From assembly GCF_900067135.1 (NCBI RefSeq), contig NZ_FJUR01000001.1:1367501-1431500 (forward strand): DNA of 64,000 bases, written 5' to 3'. Source of the stretch: Rhizobium sp. 9140. GTDB lineage: Bacteria; Pseudomonadota; Alphaproteobacteria; Rhizobiales; Rhizobiaceae. The notes under the pieces were generated by a model. It worked only from the letters and a program-made list of their open reading frames with translations. It ran no database searches and was not told the DNA's origin. Below, in pieces: positions 30,516 to 39,467 of this stretch (its first letter is position 1; every line of letters starts with the position of its first letter). The position numbers and the translations under genes were made by a program.

Positions 30516-30554
30516 AAAAAAGCCCTCTCTGCCCGGCAGGGCAGAGAGGGCTTT
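30516..30554. terminator. Strong bidirectional terminator between mcpZ and potI
   Basis: Perfect 16-bp stem AAAGCCCTCTCTGCCC (30519-30534) and its complement (30539-30554) with loop GGCA. An A tract on the left gives a U tract for leftward (pot) transcripts, and CTTT ends the right arm. It serves the two convergent genes. Confidence 0.9.
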
Positions 30555-30593
30555 CCTTGCTACCGGATCCTGCACATCCTCACGATGCCCCGC

Positions 30594-31412
30594 TCACCCC
30601 ACAGCAAACGCCGCCCGCTCATCCCGTTCCCGCTGGATCTGCTGGCGGCGGGAGACGATGGAGGCGATGAGGACGCCGGTGGCGACGATGCCGATGAGGA
30701 TGGTGCAGGCGGCGTTGATCTCGGGCGTCACGCCGAGGCGCACCTGGCTGTAGATCTTCATCGGCAGGGTGGTCGCGCCGGGGCCGGAGGTGAAGCTGGA
30801 GATCACGAGATCGTCGAGCGACAGGGTGAAGGCCAGCACCCAGCCGGAGAAGACGGCGGGTGCGATGACCGGCAGCGTCACCTGAAAGAACGTCGCGGAG
30901 GGTGTTGCGCCGAGGTCGAGGGCGGCTTCCTCGATCGACCGGTCGAAGCTTGCCAGCCGCGACTGGATGACGACGGCGACGAAGCACATGGTGAAGGTGA
31001 TGTGCGCGATCGTCAGCGTCCAGAAGCCCCGATCAAAGCCAATCGCGACGAAAAGCAGCAGCATCGACAGGCCCGTGATCACCTCGGGCATGACCAGCGG
31101 TGCATAGATCATGCCTGAAAACAGCACCCGCCCGTGAAAGCGCTGGTAGCGCGTCATGGCGAGAGCCGCGAGCGTGCCGAGAACGGTTGCGACCGTGGCC
31201 GAGAGCAGGCCGACGCGCACCGTGACCCAGGCGGCATCCATCAGCGCCTGATTGCGGAAAAGCTGCCCGTACCACTGCGTGGAAAATCCGGCCCAGACGG
31301 TGACGAGCTTCGAGGCATTGAACGAGAAGATCACCAGAAGCACGATCGGCAGATAGAGGAAGGCAAAGCCGATGACGATGGAGGCGATGTTGAAGCGGGA
31401 CCAGCGGTTCAT
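30594..31412 (-). CDS. potI: Putrescine ABC transporter permease PotI
   Basis: 272 residues, six membrane segments, binding-protein-dependent permease. It starts MNRWSRFNIASIVIGFAFLYLPIVLL and carries the EAA loop EEAALDLGATPSATFFQVTLP. Last gene of potFGHI; two bases after potH. It forms the channel with PotH for putrescine uptake. Confidence 0.93.
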   Translation of the reverse strand: MNRWSRFNIASIVIGFAFLYLPIVLLVIFSFNASKLVTVWAGFSTQWYGQLFRNQALMDAAWVTVRVGLLSATVATVLGTLAALAMTRYQRFHGRVLFSGMIYAPLVMPEVITGLSMLLLFVAIGFDRGFWTLTIAHITFTMCFVAVVIQSRLASFDRSIEEAALDLGATPSATFFQVTLPVIAPAVFSGWVLAFTLSLDDLVISSFTSGPGATTLPMKIYSQVRLGVTPEINAACTILIGIVATGVLIASIVSRRQQIQRERDERAAFAVG

Positions 31413-31414
31413 CT

Positions 31415-32326
31415 CTATCGGCCCTCGCGATCGAGGCGCGACTGCGCATTCTGGAAGAACATGATCGGCACCACGAGGATCATCAGCAGAATGGCGGCGA
31501 CGGCCGAGGAGACGGGCCAGTCCCGGTTGGCGTTAAACTCGTTCCAGAGAGTCTTGCCGATCATCAGCGTTTCCGAGCCGCCGAGAAGATCGGGGATAAC
31601 GAACTCGCCGACGGCGGGAATGAAGACCAGCAGGCAGCCGGCGACAACGCCCGGAAGCGACAGCGGGAACGTGATGCGCCAGAAAGCCGATATCGGCGTG
31701 CACCCGAGATCCTGTGCCGCTTCCGTCAGGCTGTGGTCCATCTTTTCAAGCGCAGAATAGAGCGGCAGCACCATGAAGGGCAGGTAGGAATAGACGATGC
31801 CGATATAGATCGCGGTATTGGTGTTGAGAATGATCAGGGGCTGGCTGATGATCCCGGTCGACAGCAGAAGCTGGTTGAGCAGGCCTTCGGGCTTCAGAAT
31901 GGCGATCCAGGCATAGACGCGGATGAGGAAGCTCGTCCAGAACGGCAGGATCACCAGCATCAGCAGCGTCGGCCGCAGCGTCGCGGGTGCCTTCGCCATG
32001 CCGTAGGCGATGGGATAGGCGATGAGCAGCGTCAGCACGGTCGAGATCAGCGCGATGGTGAGGCTGGAGAGGTAGGCGTTCGTATAGAGCGTATCCTCCG
32101 TCAGCCAGACATAGTTGTCGAAAGAGAATTGCCGGACATTGTCGATAAATCCGGAAAGACCGTCCGCCCAGGCGAAGACGGGCAGGTAGGGCGGCATGGC
32201 GATGGCGGCTTCCGACAGCGAGATCCGCAGCACGATGACGAAGGGGATGAGGAAGAAGACCAGCAGCCACGTATAGGGAATGATGATCACGAGACGGTTG
32301 ACGATGGCGGGGAGCAGCCTGTTCAT
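31415..32326 (-). CDS. potH: Putrescine ABC transporter permease PotH
   Basis: 303 residues from ATG 32326 (MNRLLPAIVNRLVIIIPYTW). The frame is open far upstream, but that part lies over potG in another frame and is not a fusion. Six membrane segments and EAA loop TEAAQDLGCTPISAFWRITFP. It pairs with PotI. Five bases separate it from the potG stop. Confidence 0.93.
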   Translation of the reverse strand: MNRLLPAIVNRLVIIIPYTWLLVFFLIPFVIVLRISLSEAAIAMPPYLPVFAWADGLSGFIDNVRQFSFDNYVWLTEDTLYTNAYLSSLTIALISTVLTLLIAYPIAYGMAKAPATLRPTLLMLVILPFWTSFLIRVYAWIAILKPEGLLNQLLLSTGIISQPLIILNTNTAIYIGIVYSYLPFMVLPLYSALEKMDHSLTEAAQDLGCTPISAFWRITFPLSLPGVVAGCLLVFIPAVGEFVIPDLLGGSETLMIGKTLWNEFNANRDWPVSSAVAAILLMILVVPIMFFQNAQSRLDREGR

Positions 32327-32331
32327 CGGGC

Positions 32332-33474
32332 TCAATCCTTCAGCACGACGCCGGCATCCCGGTCGAACCAGATCCAGACTTTCTGATCGTAGCCGAGCGG
32401 GTCCTCGACGGCGCGCACCGCGTTGAGCGACGAGGCCTTGACGACTTTGCCGCTGTTCAGCTTGACGTGGTAGACCGTCATGTCGCCGAGATAGGCGATA
32501 TCCCAAAGCTCGCCCTCCGCCGCGTTGACGGCGCTTCCGGCCGGCACCTGCCGCCCGACGCGGATCTTTTCCGGGCGGATGGCAAAGCCCGCTTTCGCAC
32601 CCTCGCCCGGATGCTCGCTGCTGGCCGCCTCGATGGCGAAACCGGCATCCGCGTCGATGCGGATCTCTGAGGCCTGCGCCCGAGAGACCGTGCCGTCGAA
32701 AATGTTGACGTCGCCGATGAAGTCGGCCACGAAGCGGGAGTTCGGCGCCTCGTAGATTTCGGCGGGCGTCGCCACCTGGATGACCTTGCCATGCGCCATC
32801 ACGGCGATGCGGTCGGCCATGGTCATCGCCTCTTCCTGGTCGTGCGTCACGACGACGAAGGTGAGGCCGAGATCCTGCTGCAGGTCCATCAACTCGAACT
32901 GGGTTTCCTCGCGCAGTTTCTTGTCGAGCGCGCCGAGCGGTTCGTCGAGCAGCAGCACCTTCGGCTGCTTTGCGAGCGACCGGGCGAGCGCCACGCGCTG
33001 GCGCTGGCCGCCGGAGAGCTGGTGCGGCTTGCGCTTTGCGAACTGCTCCATCTTCACGAGCTTCAGCATCTGCGTCACACGTTCGGCGATGGCAGGTTTG
33101 GGCATGCCGTCCTGCTTCAGCCCGAAGGCGATGTTGGTCTCCACCGTCATGTGCGGAAAGAGAGCGTAGGACTGGAACATCATGTTGACGGGACGGCGAT
33201 AGGGCGGAATGCCCGCAAGGTTCTGCCCGTCGAGGATGATCTCGCCCGAGGTCGGCTGTTCGAAACCGGCAAGCATCCGCAGGAGCGTCGATTTTCCGCA
33301 GCCGGACGCGCCGAGAAGAGCATGGAACTCGCGCGTGTAGATATCGAGCGAGAGATCGTCGACCGCGACGAAATCGCCGAAGCGCTTTGTGACATTTCGA
33401 AAGGAGATGAAGGGTTTGGACGAGGGGTCCGTCCAGGGAGAAAAGGAGCGGCGAATGCTGCCAAGAGACTTCAT
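32332..33474 (-). CDS. potG: Putrescine ABC transporter ATPase PotG
   Basis: 380 residues. Walker A GASGCGKST, Q-loop MMFQSYALFPHMTVE, signature HQLSGGQRQRVALARSLA, Walker B VLLLDEPLGALDKKLREE, H-loop VVTHDQEEAMTMAD, then a TOBE domain at the C-terminus. It drives PotHI. The first 23 residues (MKSLGSIRRSFSPWTDPSS) precede the ATPase fold, as in PotG proteins. It is separated from potF by 103 bases including a terminator-like hairpin. Confidence 0.94.
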   Translation of the reverse strand: MKSLGSIRRSFSPWTDPSSKPFISFRNVTKRFGDFVAVDDLSLDIYTREFHALLGASGCGKSTLLRMLAGFEQPTSGEIILDGQNLAGIPPYRRPVNMMFQSYALFPHMTVETNIAFGLKQDGMPKPAIAERVTQMLKLVKMEQFAKRKPHQLSGGQRQRVALARSLAKQPKVLLLDEPLGALDKKLREETQFELMDLQQDLGLTFVVVTHDQEEAMTMADRIAVMAHGKVIQVATPAEIYEAPNSRFVADFIGDVNIFDGTVSRAQASEIRIDADAGFAIEAASSEHPGEGAKAGFAIRPEKIRVGRQVPAGSAVNAAEGELWDIAYLGDMTVYHVKLNSGKVVKASSLNAVRAVEDPLGYDQKVWIWFDRDAGVVLKD

Positions 33475-33536
33475 GAAAGGGTTCCCGATAGGCCGCAGGG
33501 CCGGATGAGATGAAGAGAGGACGCCGCAGGATGGAA

Positions 33537-33566
33537 AATGCCCGGAACTGACGAGAACCGGGCATT
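33537..33566 (-). terminator. Intercistronic hairpin between potF and potG
   Basis: On the minus strand AATGCCCGG, a 12-base loop and CCGGGCATT are followed by TTCC. It may partly terminate after potF, or protect its 3' end, so that the binding protein is made in excess over the membrane components. Confidence 0.6.
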
Positions 33567-33577
33567 GAGGTTGGGAC

Positions 33578-34672
33578 TTACTGGCCGGTCAGGACCCGGG
33601 TCCAGAGGCGTGTCGCCACGCGCTGCGTTTTCGGGTCCCATGGGGAGATGGTGTAGAGCTTGGCCATCGTCGCCTCGTCCGGGTAGACGGCGGGATCTTC
33701 GAGCACCTCCTTGGACACGAACTGCTGCGATGCCTTGTTGCCGTTGGCGTAGAAGACGTAATCGGACGCCTTCGCGATGACCTCCGGCTTCATCATGTAG
33801 TTGATGAAGGCGTGGGCCTCTTCCACATGCGGCGCATCGGCCGGGATCGCCATCATGTCGAACCACATCTGCGCGCCCTGCGACGGGATGGAGTAGTTCA
33901 CCTCCACGCCGGCCTTGGCCTCCTCTGCGCGCGAGCGCGCTTGCAGCAGATCGCCGGAGTAGCCGAACGCAACGCAGATGTCGCCGTTGGCCAGCGCGTT
34001 GATGTATTCGGACGAGTGGAATTTGCGGATGAAGGGCCGCGCCTTCAGCATCAGCTCGCCGGCCTTGTCGAGATCCGCCTGGTCGTGGCTGTCGGGGTTG
34101 AGCCCGAGATAGGTGAGGGCCGCCGGAAGCACGTCCTTCGGTGCGTCGAGCACGTAGATGCCGCAATCCTTGAACTTCGCGGCGATCGCCGGATCGAACA
34201 GGACCTCGAGGCCGGGACGAGCGTCGGAGCCGAGGATTTCCTTGGCCTTGGCGACGTTGTAGCCGATGCCGTTGGTACCCCACATATAATCGATGGCATA
34301 TTCGTTGCCGGGGTCGTAACGGGCGGTGCGCTGCATCACCATGTCCCACATATTGGCGATGTTCGGCAGCTTCGACTTGTCGAGCTTCTGGAACACGCCG
34401 GCCTTGATCTGGCGCTGCAGGAAGTCTGCCGTGGGCACCACGACGTCATAGCCGGTGCCGCCCGCCAGAAGTTTTGTCTCTACGATCTCGTTGGAATCGA
34501 ACACGTCGTAGACGACCTTGATGCCCGTTTCCTTGGTGAAGTCCTCAAGGATGCTGGCATCGATATAGTCGGACCAGTTGTAGACATTGACGACGCGCTC
34601 CTGCGCGCTCGCAAACCCTGCGGATCCGGCCAGGACGAGGCCAGAGATCAGGCTGACGATCTTCAACGACAT
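33578..34672 (-). CDS. potF: Periplasmic putrescine-binding protein PotF
   Basis: 364 residues with a clear signal peptide (MSLKIVSLISGLVLAGSAGF, cleaved after ASA). The mature part starts ERVVNVYNWSDYIDASILEDF, typical of PotD/PotF polyamine binders, and contains VYDVFDSNEIVETKLLAG and YAIDYMWGTNGIGYN. First gene of potFGHI. The specificity for putrescine rather than spermidine is inferred from the potFGHI order and the puuAB genes nearby. Confidence 0.94.
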   Translation of the reverse strand: MSLKIVSLISGLVLAGSAGFASAQERVVNVYNWSDYIDASILEDFTKETGIKVVYDVFDSNEIVETKLLAGGTGYDVVVPTADFLQRQIKAGVFQKLDKSKLPNIANMWDMVMQRTARYDPGNEYAIDYMWGTNGIGYNVAKAKEILGSDARPGLEVLFDPAIAAKFKDCGIYVLDAPKDVLPAALTYLGLNPDSHDQADLDKAGELMLKARPFIRKFHSSEYINALANGDICVAFGYSGDLLQARSRAEEAKAGVEVNYSIPSQGAQMWFDMMAIPADAPHVEEAHAFINYMMKPEVIAKASDYVFYANGNKASQQFVSKEVLEDPAVYPDEATMAKLYTISPWDPKTQRVATRLWTRVLTGQ

Positions 34673-34816
34673 GCTATTCCCCTTTATTGTTCGCGGCCTC
34701 GGCCGCGTAACGAAAGGTTAAGCAGCTTTCCATCGAAGCTCAAGACCTTTCGCACCCGCGAACGACACCCGCGAAGGACATCCACGGGAACCGCCGCCGA
34801 CAGCGTTCGCCTTTCG
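34673..34816. promoter_or_regulatory. Region upstream of potF
   Basis: 144 bases between potF and the stop of the regulator gene, both on the minus strand. It contains the palindrome CGCGGCC-TC-GGCCGCG (34692-34707) and a long-range inverted pair GTAACGAAAGG (34707-34717) and CCTTTCGTTAC (34810-34820). The first could be a terminator for the upstream regulator or a regulatory site; no T tract follows. Confidence 0.4.
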
Positions 34817-36226
34817 TTACTGGAAGTCGAAGACGCTCAGCCCGGCCACCATCTCATCGAGCCCGAGGGGGCGCGTCACCGGCGGTTCGGCGCGCGCCAA
34901 GCACCCCTGGCGTTCGCAGAGGCGGCAGGCGGTGCCGGCGGCAAGCGGTGCCGCGGGTACGGCGGCATAGACCGTCTCGCCAGCCTGTCCACCATCGCAA
35001 CCGAGCAGAAGCGCAGTGCGCCGCACGCGCTCGTTGAAGCCCGAGCGTGGTCCGTCCGTCGTGCGGGCGACGAGAAGGAAGCTGGCGCCACCCGGCATTT
35101 CGGCGCGCTCCACGAGGATCTGTCCCGGCTGGGCGAAGGTCGCATGCACGTTCAGCTTCACGCATCCGCCGCCGAAGGCCCGGTGCGGAAAGCCCGTCGC
35201 GCCGCGCGCGCGCAGCCGGTTGCCGGCATGGTCGATTTCCAGAAGGAAGAAGGGCGGCCCGAGCGCACCGCTTCGCTGCAACGTCACCATGCGGCTCGCC
35301 GCCTGCTCGAAGCTCACCCGCATGCGCACCCGCACGAGGTCGATGTCGAACTGCACGCGCCGACAGATGTCGAGGAAGGTGCCATAAGGCATCATCAGCG
35401 CCAGCGCCGCATAGCGGGCAAGCTCGAACCGGGCGATGCGCCGCGCCTCGCCGGAGGTGAGCGGCAGGGCCGCCAGCTCTTCGGCAAGCGCCTCCGGCAT
35501 GGCGAAATGCGCGGCCTCCATGGCGATCTCGCAAAGCTGGTCCTCGGCCGACAGGCGTTCGGACAGGAACAGGCGCAGCGAATGCCGATCAAACCGGCGG
35601 CGAAGATCCGGCATGACGTGGATCGGCAGCGTGCGCACGACCAGGCCATGGTCGCGCCGCAGCCAGTCTTTCAGGGCGGCTTGCAGGTCTTCCCCCGGCG
35701 CAAGCCGCTGATGGAACGCCTCGGCCGCCGCATCGAGCCGCGCGAAATGATAGGGCCGGGTCTCGAAGATCTCGCGCACCTCGTCCATCGGCAGGCGGGC
35801 GCCGCTGAGCGCCGCGGCCTGGTCCTGACCGGACAACAGGCTCGTCAGATCCTTCAGCCGGGAGCCCTGCTCCTTGTAGGCCCGGTAAAGCTTGATCAGC
35901 CCCATCGCCGCATTCGGCGCCGCTTCCGCGATCTCGATCAGCTCCTGATCGCCCGGCAGCTCCCCTGACAGCAACGGATCGGCAAACACGGCGCGCAGTT
36001 CCCCAAGGCTGTCGGAGGCCTGTCCGCGCAGTTCCGCAAGGTCGATCTGGTAGACGGCGGCTAGCTTCAGGAGCAGCTGCACTGTCAGCGGGCGCTGATT
36101 GCGCTCGATCAGGTTGAGATAGGATGGCGAGATCCCGAGCGCCTCCGCCATCGCCGTTTGCGTCAGCGACAGCCCGTTGCGGATACGGCGGACCCGAGGT
36201 CCTGCAAAGATCTTGTTCTCGCTCAT
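34817..36226 (-). CDS. XRE/ScfR-type regulator of short-chain acyl metabolism
   Basis: 469 residues from ATG 36226 (MSENKIFAGPRVRRIR); the open frame beyond is promoter DNA. N-terminal XRE helix-turn-helix (LSLTQTAMAEALGISPSYLN), then an IrrE/ImmA-like domain in which the HExxH zinc motif is not present (the region reads RFELARYAALALMMPY), then a Cys-rich C-terminus (CRLCERQGCLARAEPP). This architecture belongs to short-chain fatty acyl-CoA regulators (RamB/PrpR-like) that sense propionyl-, butyryl- or acetyl-CoA. It lies near an acetoacetyl-CoA synthetase gene, which fits such a role; the actual targets are inferred. Confidence 0.85.
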   Translation of the reverse strand: MSENKIFAGPRVRRIRNGLSLTQTAMAEALGISPSYLNLIERNQRPLTVQLLLKLAAVYQIDLAELRGQASDSLGELRAVFADPLLSGELPGDQELIEIAEAAPNAAMGLIKLYRAYKEQGSRLKDLTSLLSGQDQAAALSGARLPMDEVREIFETRPYHFARLDAAAEAFHQRLAPGEDLQAALKDWLRRDHGLVVRTLPIHVMPDLRRRFDRHSLRLFLSERLSAEDQLCEIAMEAAHFAMPEALAEELAALPLTSGEARRIARFELARYAALALMMPYGTFLDICRRVQFDIDLVRVRMRVSFEQAASRMVTLQRSGALGPPFFLLEIDHAGNRLRARGATGFPHRAFGGGCVKLNVHATFAQPGQILVERAEMPGGASFLLVARTTDGPRSGFNERVRRTALLLGCDGGQAGETVYAAVPAAPLAAGTACRLCERQGCLARAEPPVTRPLGLDEMVAGLSVFDFQ

Positions 36227-36233
36227 GACAAAA

Positions 36234-36373
36234 TTTACACCGCCCCGGATGTTTCGCCCTTTGACTATTTTTACAATATTACTGACCCGTGATGTAAAAG
36301 ACAAGACAGCATAACCTCTTTCACCGTCGCAATCCCCTAAAACCATTGGCAAAAGAATCGATGATTCTGTAAA
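36234..36373. promoter_or_regulatory. Cluster of TTTACA/TGTAAA elements
   Basis: TTTACA at 36234 and 36270, and TGTAAA at 36293 and 36368. TTTTACA (36269-36275) and TGTAAAA (36293-36299) form an inverted pair. They lie in the divergent region between the ScfR-type gene and the 31-codon gene, and could be operators for autoregulation. Inference only. Confidence 0.4.
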
Positions 36374-36441
36374 TCTCTCTGCATGGATCACGCAGGACAC
36401 GGACACTGTTTCCGAAGCGATCGATACGAGAGGAGGATCTC

Positions 36442-36537
36442 ATGACGAAATTTGACACGACGATGCTTTCCGCCGTTGCAGGCGGCTTCGACAGGATCGT
36501 GCGGACCATTCCGGTGGGGGATGTGGCGCGCCCTTGA
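36442..36537 (+). CDS. 31-residue peptide gene with double-glycine-like leader
   Basis: An AGGAGG ribosome site at 36431-36436 sits five bases before the ATG, one of the best in the window. The peptide begins MTKFDTTMLSAVAGG and ends ...VGDVARP. The pattern x-L-S-x-V-x-G-G resembles leaders cut by C39 peptidases of bacteriocin or microcin exporters, giving a 16-residue product, but no exporter or immunity gene is seen. The same frame continues without another stop after the TGA for 75 codons with GC-rich third positions, so it may instead be the 5' part of an interrupted gene. Confidence 0.5.
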   Translation: MTKFDTTMLSAVAGGFDRIVRTIPVGDVARP

Positions 36538-36761
36538 GGCTCTGTCGCCGAGCGCTCGGCACCGGTGAAGAACGGCGCGAACCGCCTCTGGATGCGCTTC
36601 CGCAAGGAGGCTTCCTCCACGGCCCTGTCTGTCCTGTCCGGCAGCCGGGCAAAGCAGGCGGTTCGCGCCCGCCTCTCTATCGGTGGCGCAATCCCGGCAA
36701 TCTCATACCTTCGAAAACGACAACTTTCAGAACGATTATTCCCAAAGAGAGGACGACGACA

Positions 36762-37001
36762 ATGACGATCCAGACCCGCGTCAAGGAACGCGCAGACGAA
36801 CAGGCATCCACCATGACCACCGACCAGCAGGCCGCGATCCGCATGGTCGCCAACGACCTGCATCGCCTGAACCACACCATCATGAAGGCCGTCGAGGCAG
36901 GCGTTTCGGTTGAGCTCGTTCGCTCCGCCCGCCATCACGCCGGCGAAGGCAACTGGGGTGACCTGATGATCCCTGTCATCGTTACCCAGAGCCGTGGCTG
37001 A
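36762..37001 (+). CDS. Small conserved-looking hypothetical protein
   Basis: 79 residues from ATG 36762, with GAGAGGA about nine bases upstream. The frame runs further back to 36534, but that part is not favoured by the ribosome site. Soluble, helical N-terminal two thirds (RVKERADEQASTMTTDQQAAIR, then LHRLNHTIMKAVEAGVSVELV) and a short C-terminal tail (WGDLMIPVIVTQSRG). No recognised domain. A terminator-like hairpin follows at 37022-37052, supporting a real short gene. Confidence 0.65.
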   Translation: MTIQTRVKERADEQASTMTTDQQAAIRMVANDLHRLNHTIMKAVEAGVSVELVRSARHHAGEGNWGDLMIPVIVTQSRG

Positions 37002-37021
37002 TACGGCTACCGGCTGTGATC

Positions 37022-37052
37022 GAAGGCCCGGCAAGACCTCTGCCGGGCCTTC
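37022..37052 (+). terminator. Terminator hairpin after the 79-residue gene
   Basis: GAAGGCCCGGCA (37022-37033), a 7-base loop, TGCCGGGCCTTC (37041-37052): a perfect 12-bp stem, with only a weak T content after it. Confidence 0.65.
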
Positions 37053-37186
37053 GTCATGAGGTCCAGTCACCTCTCACGTTGGGGTTTGACGCGAGCGGGT
37101 CGGCGTGAAATCAACAAGCGCGCGGCAAGGTCCGTTTACCCCGCGCGACGACGTGTTATAGATCGAGTGCCGCGTATGAGGGGAAC

Positions 37187-39142
<1,956 letters not shown>

Positions 39143-39467
39143 GACAGGCGCGAGCGTCGAGGCTCCGAAGTCCCGTTGTGATGTAAGCTATCTAATAAAT
39201 AACGACGGCCGGAAACATGCGCTTTCCGCCGGAAAGTCTGCCATAGAGGTTGCATCGTGTCTTTCAACGACAAGATTGCAGGGAGCGATTGTTAAGTCTT
39301 CCTTATCGTCCGCACCGCCATGGTTGGGTTCTCGCAGGTCCATGACAGACCTTGCGCCGGCAAAGCCGGAGCTCCGACATGATGTCGATTGATTGTGTTC
39401 GAAAACACTCAACTTGAGGCAGCCCTGTGGCTGCCTCCCTTTCGAACCGCGGTTTCTGCGAGAGCAA
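39143..39467. other. 325-bp region between convergent acsA2 and cbrA
   Basis: No gene found; short open frames here lack coding character. It contains a terminator hairpin (39416-39437) near the cbrA stop and an AT-richer stretch around 39185-39205. Confidence 0.55.
39416..39437. terminator. Terminator hairpin between acsA2 and cbrA
   Basis: GAGGCAGCC (39416-39424), loop CTGT, GGCTGCCTC (39429-39437), followed by CCTTT on the plus strand. On the minus strand AAGTTG follows. It probably ends acsA2 transcription; it may also act on cbrA. Confidence 0.65.

Noticed and set aside
31415..33565. A fused 716-residue protein including PotH
   Set aside because: The upstream part is out-of-frame sequence over potG; PotH starts at 32326.
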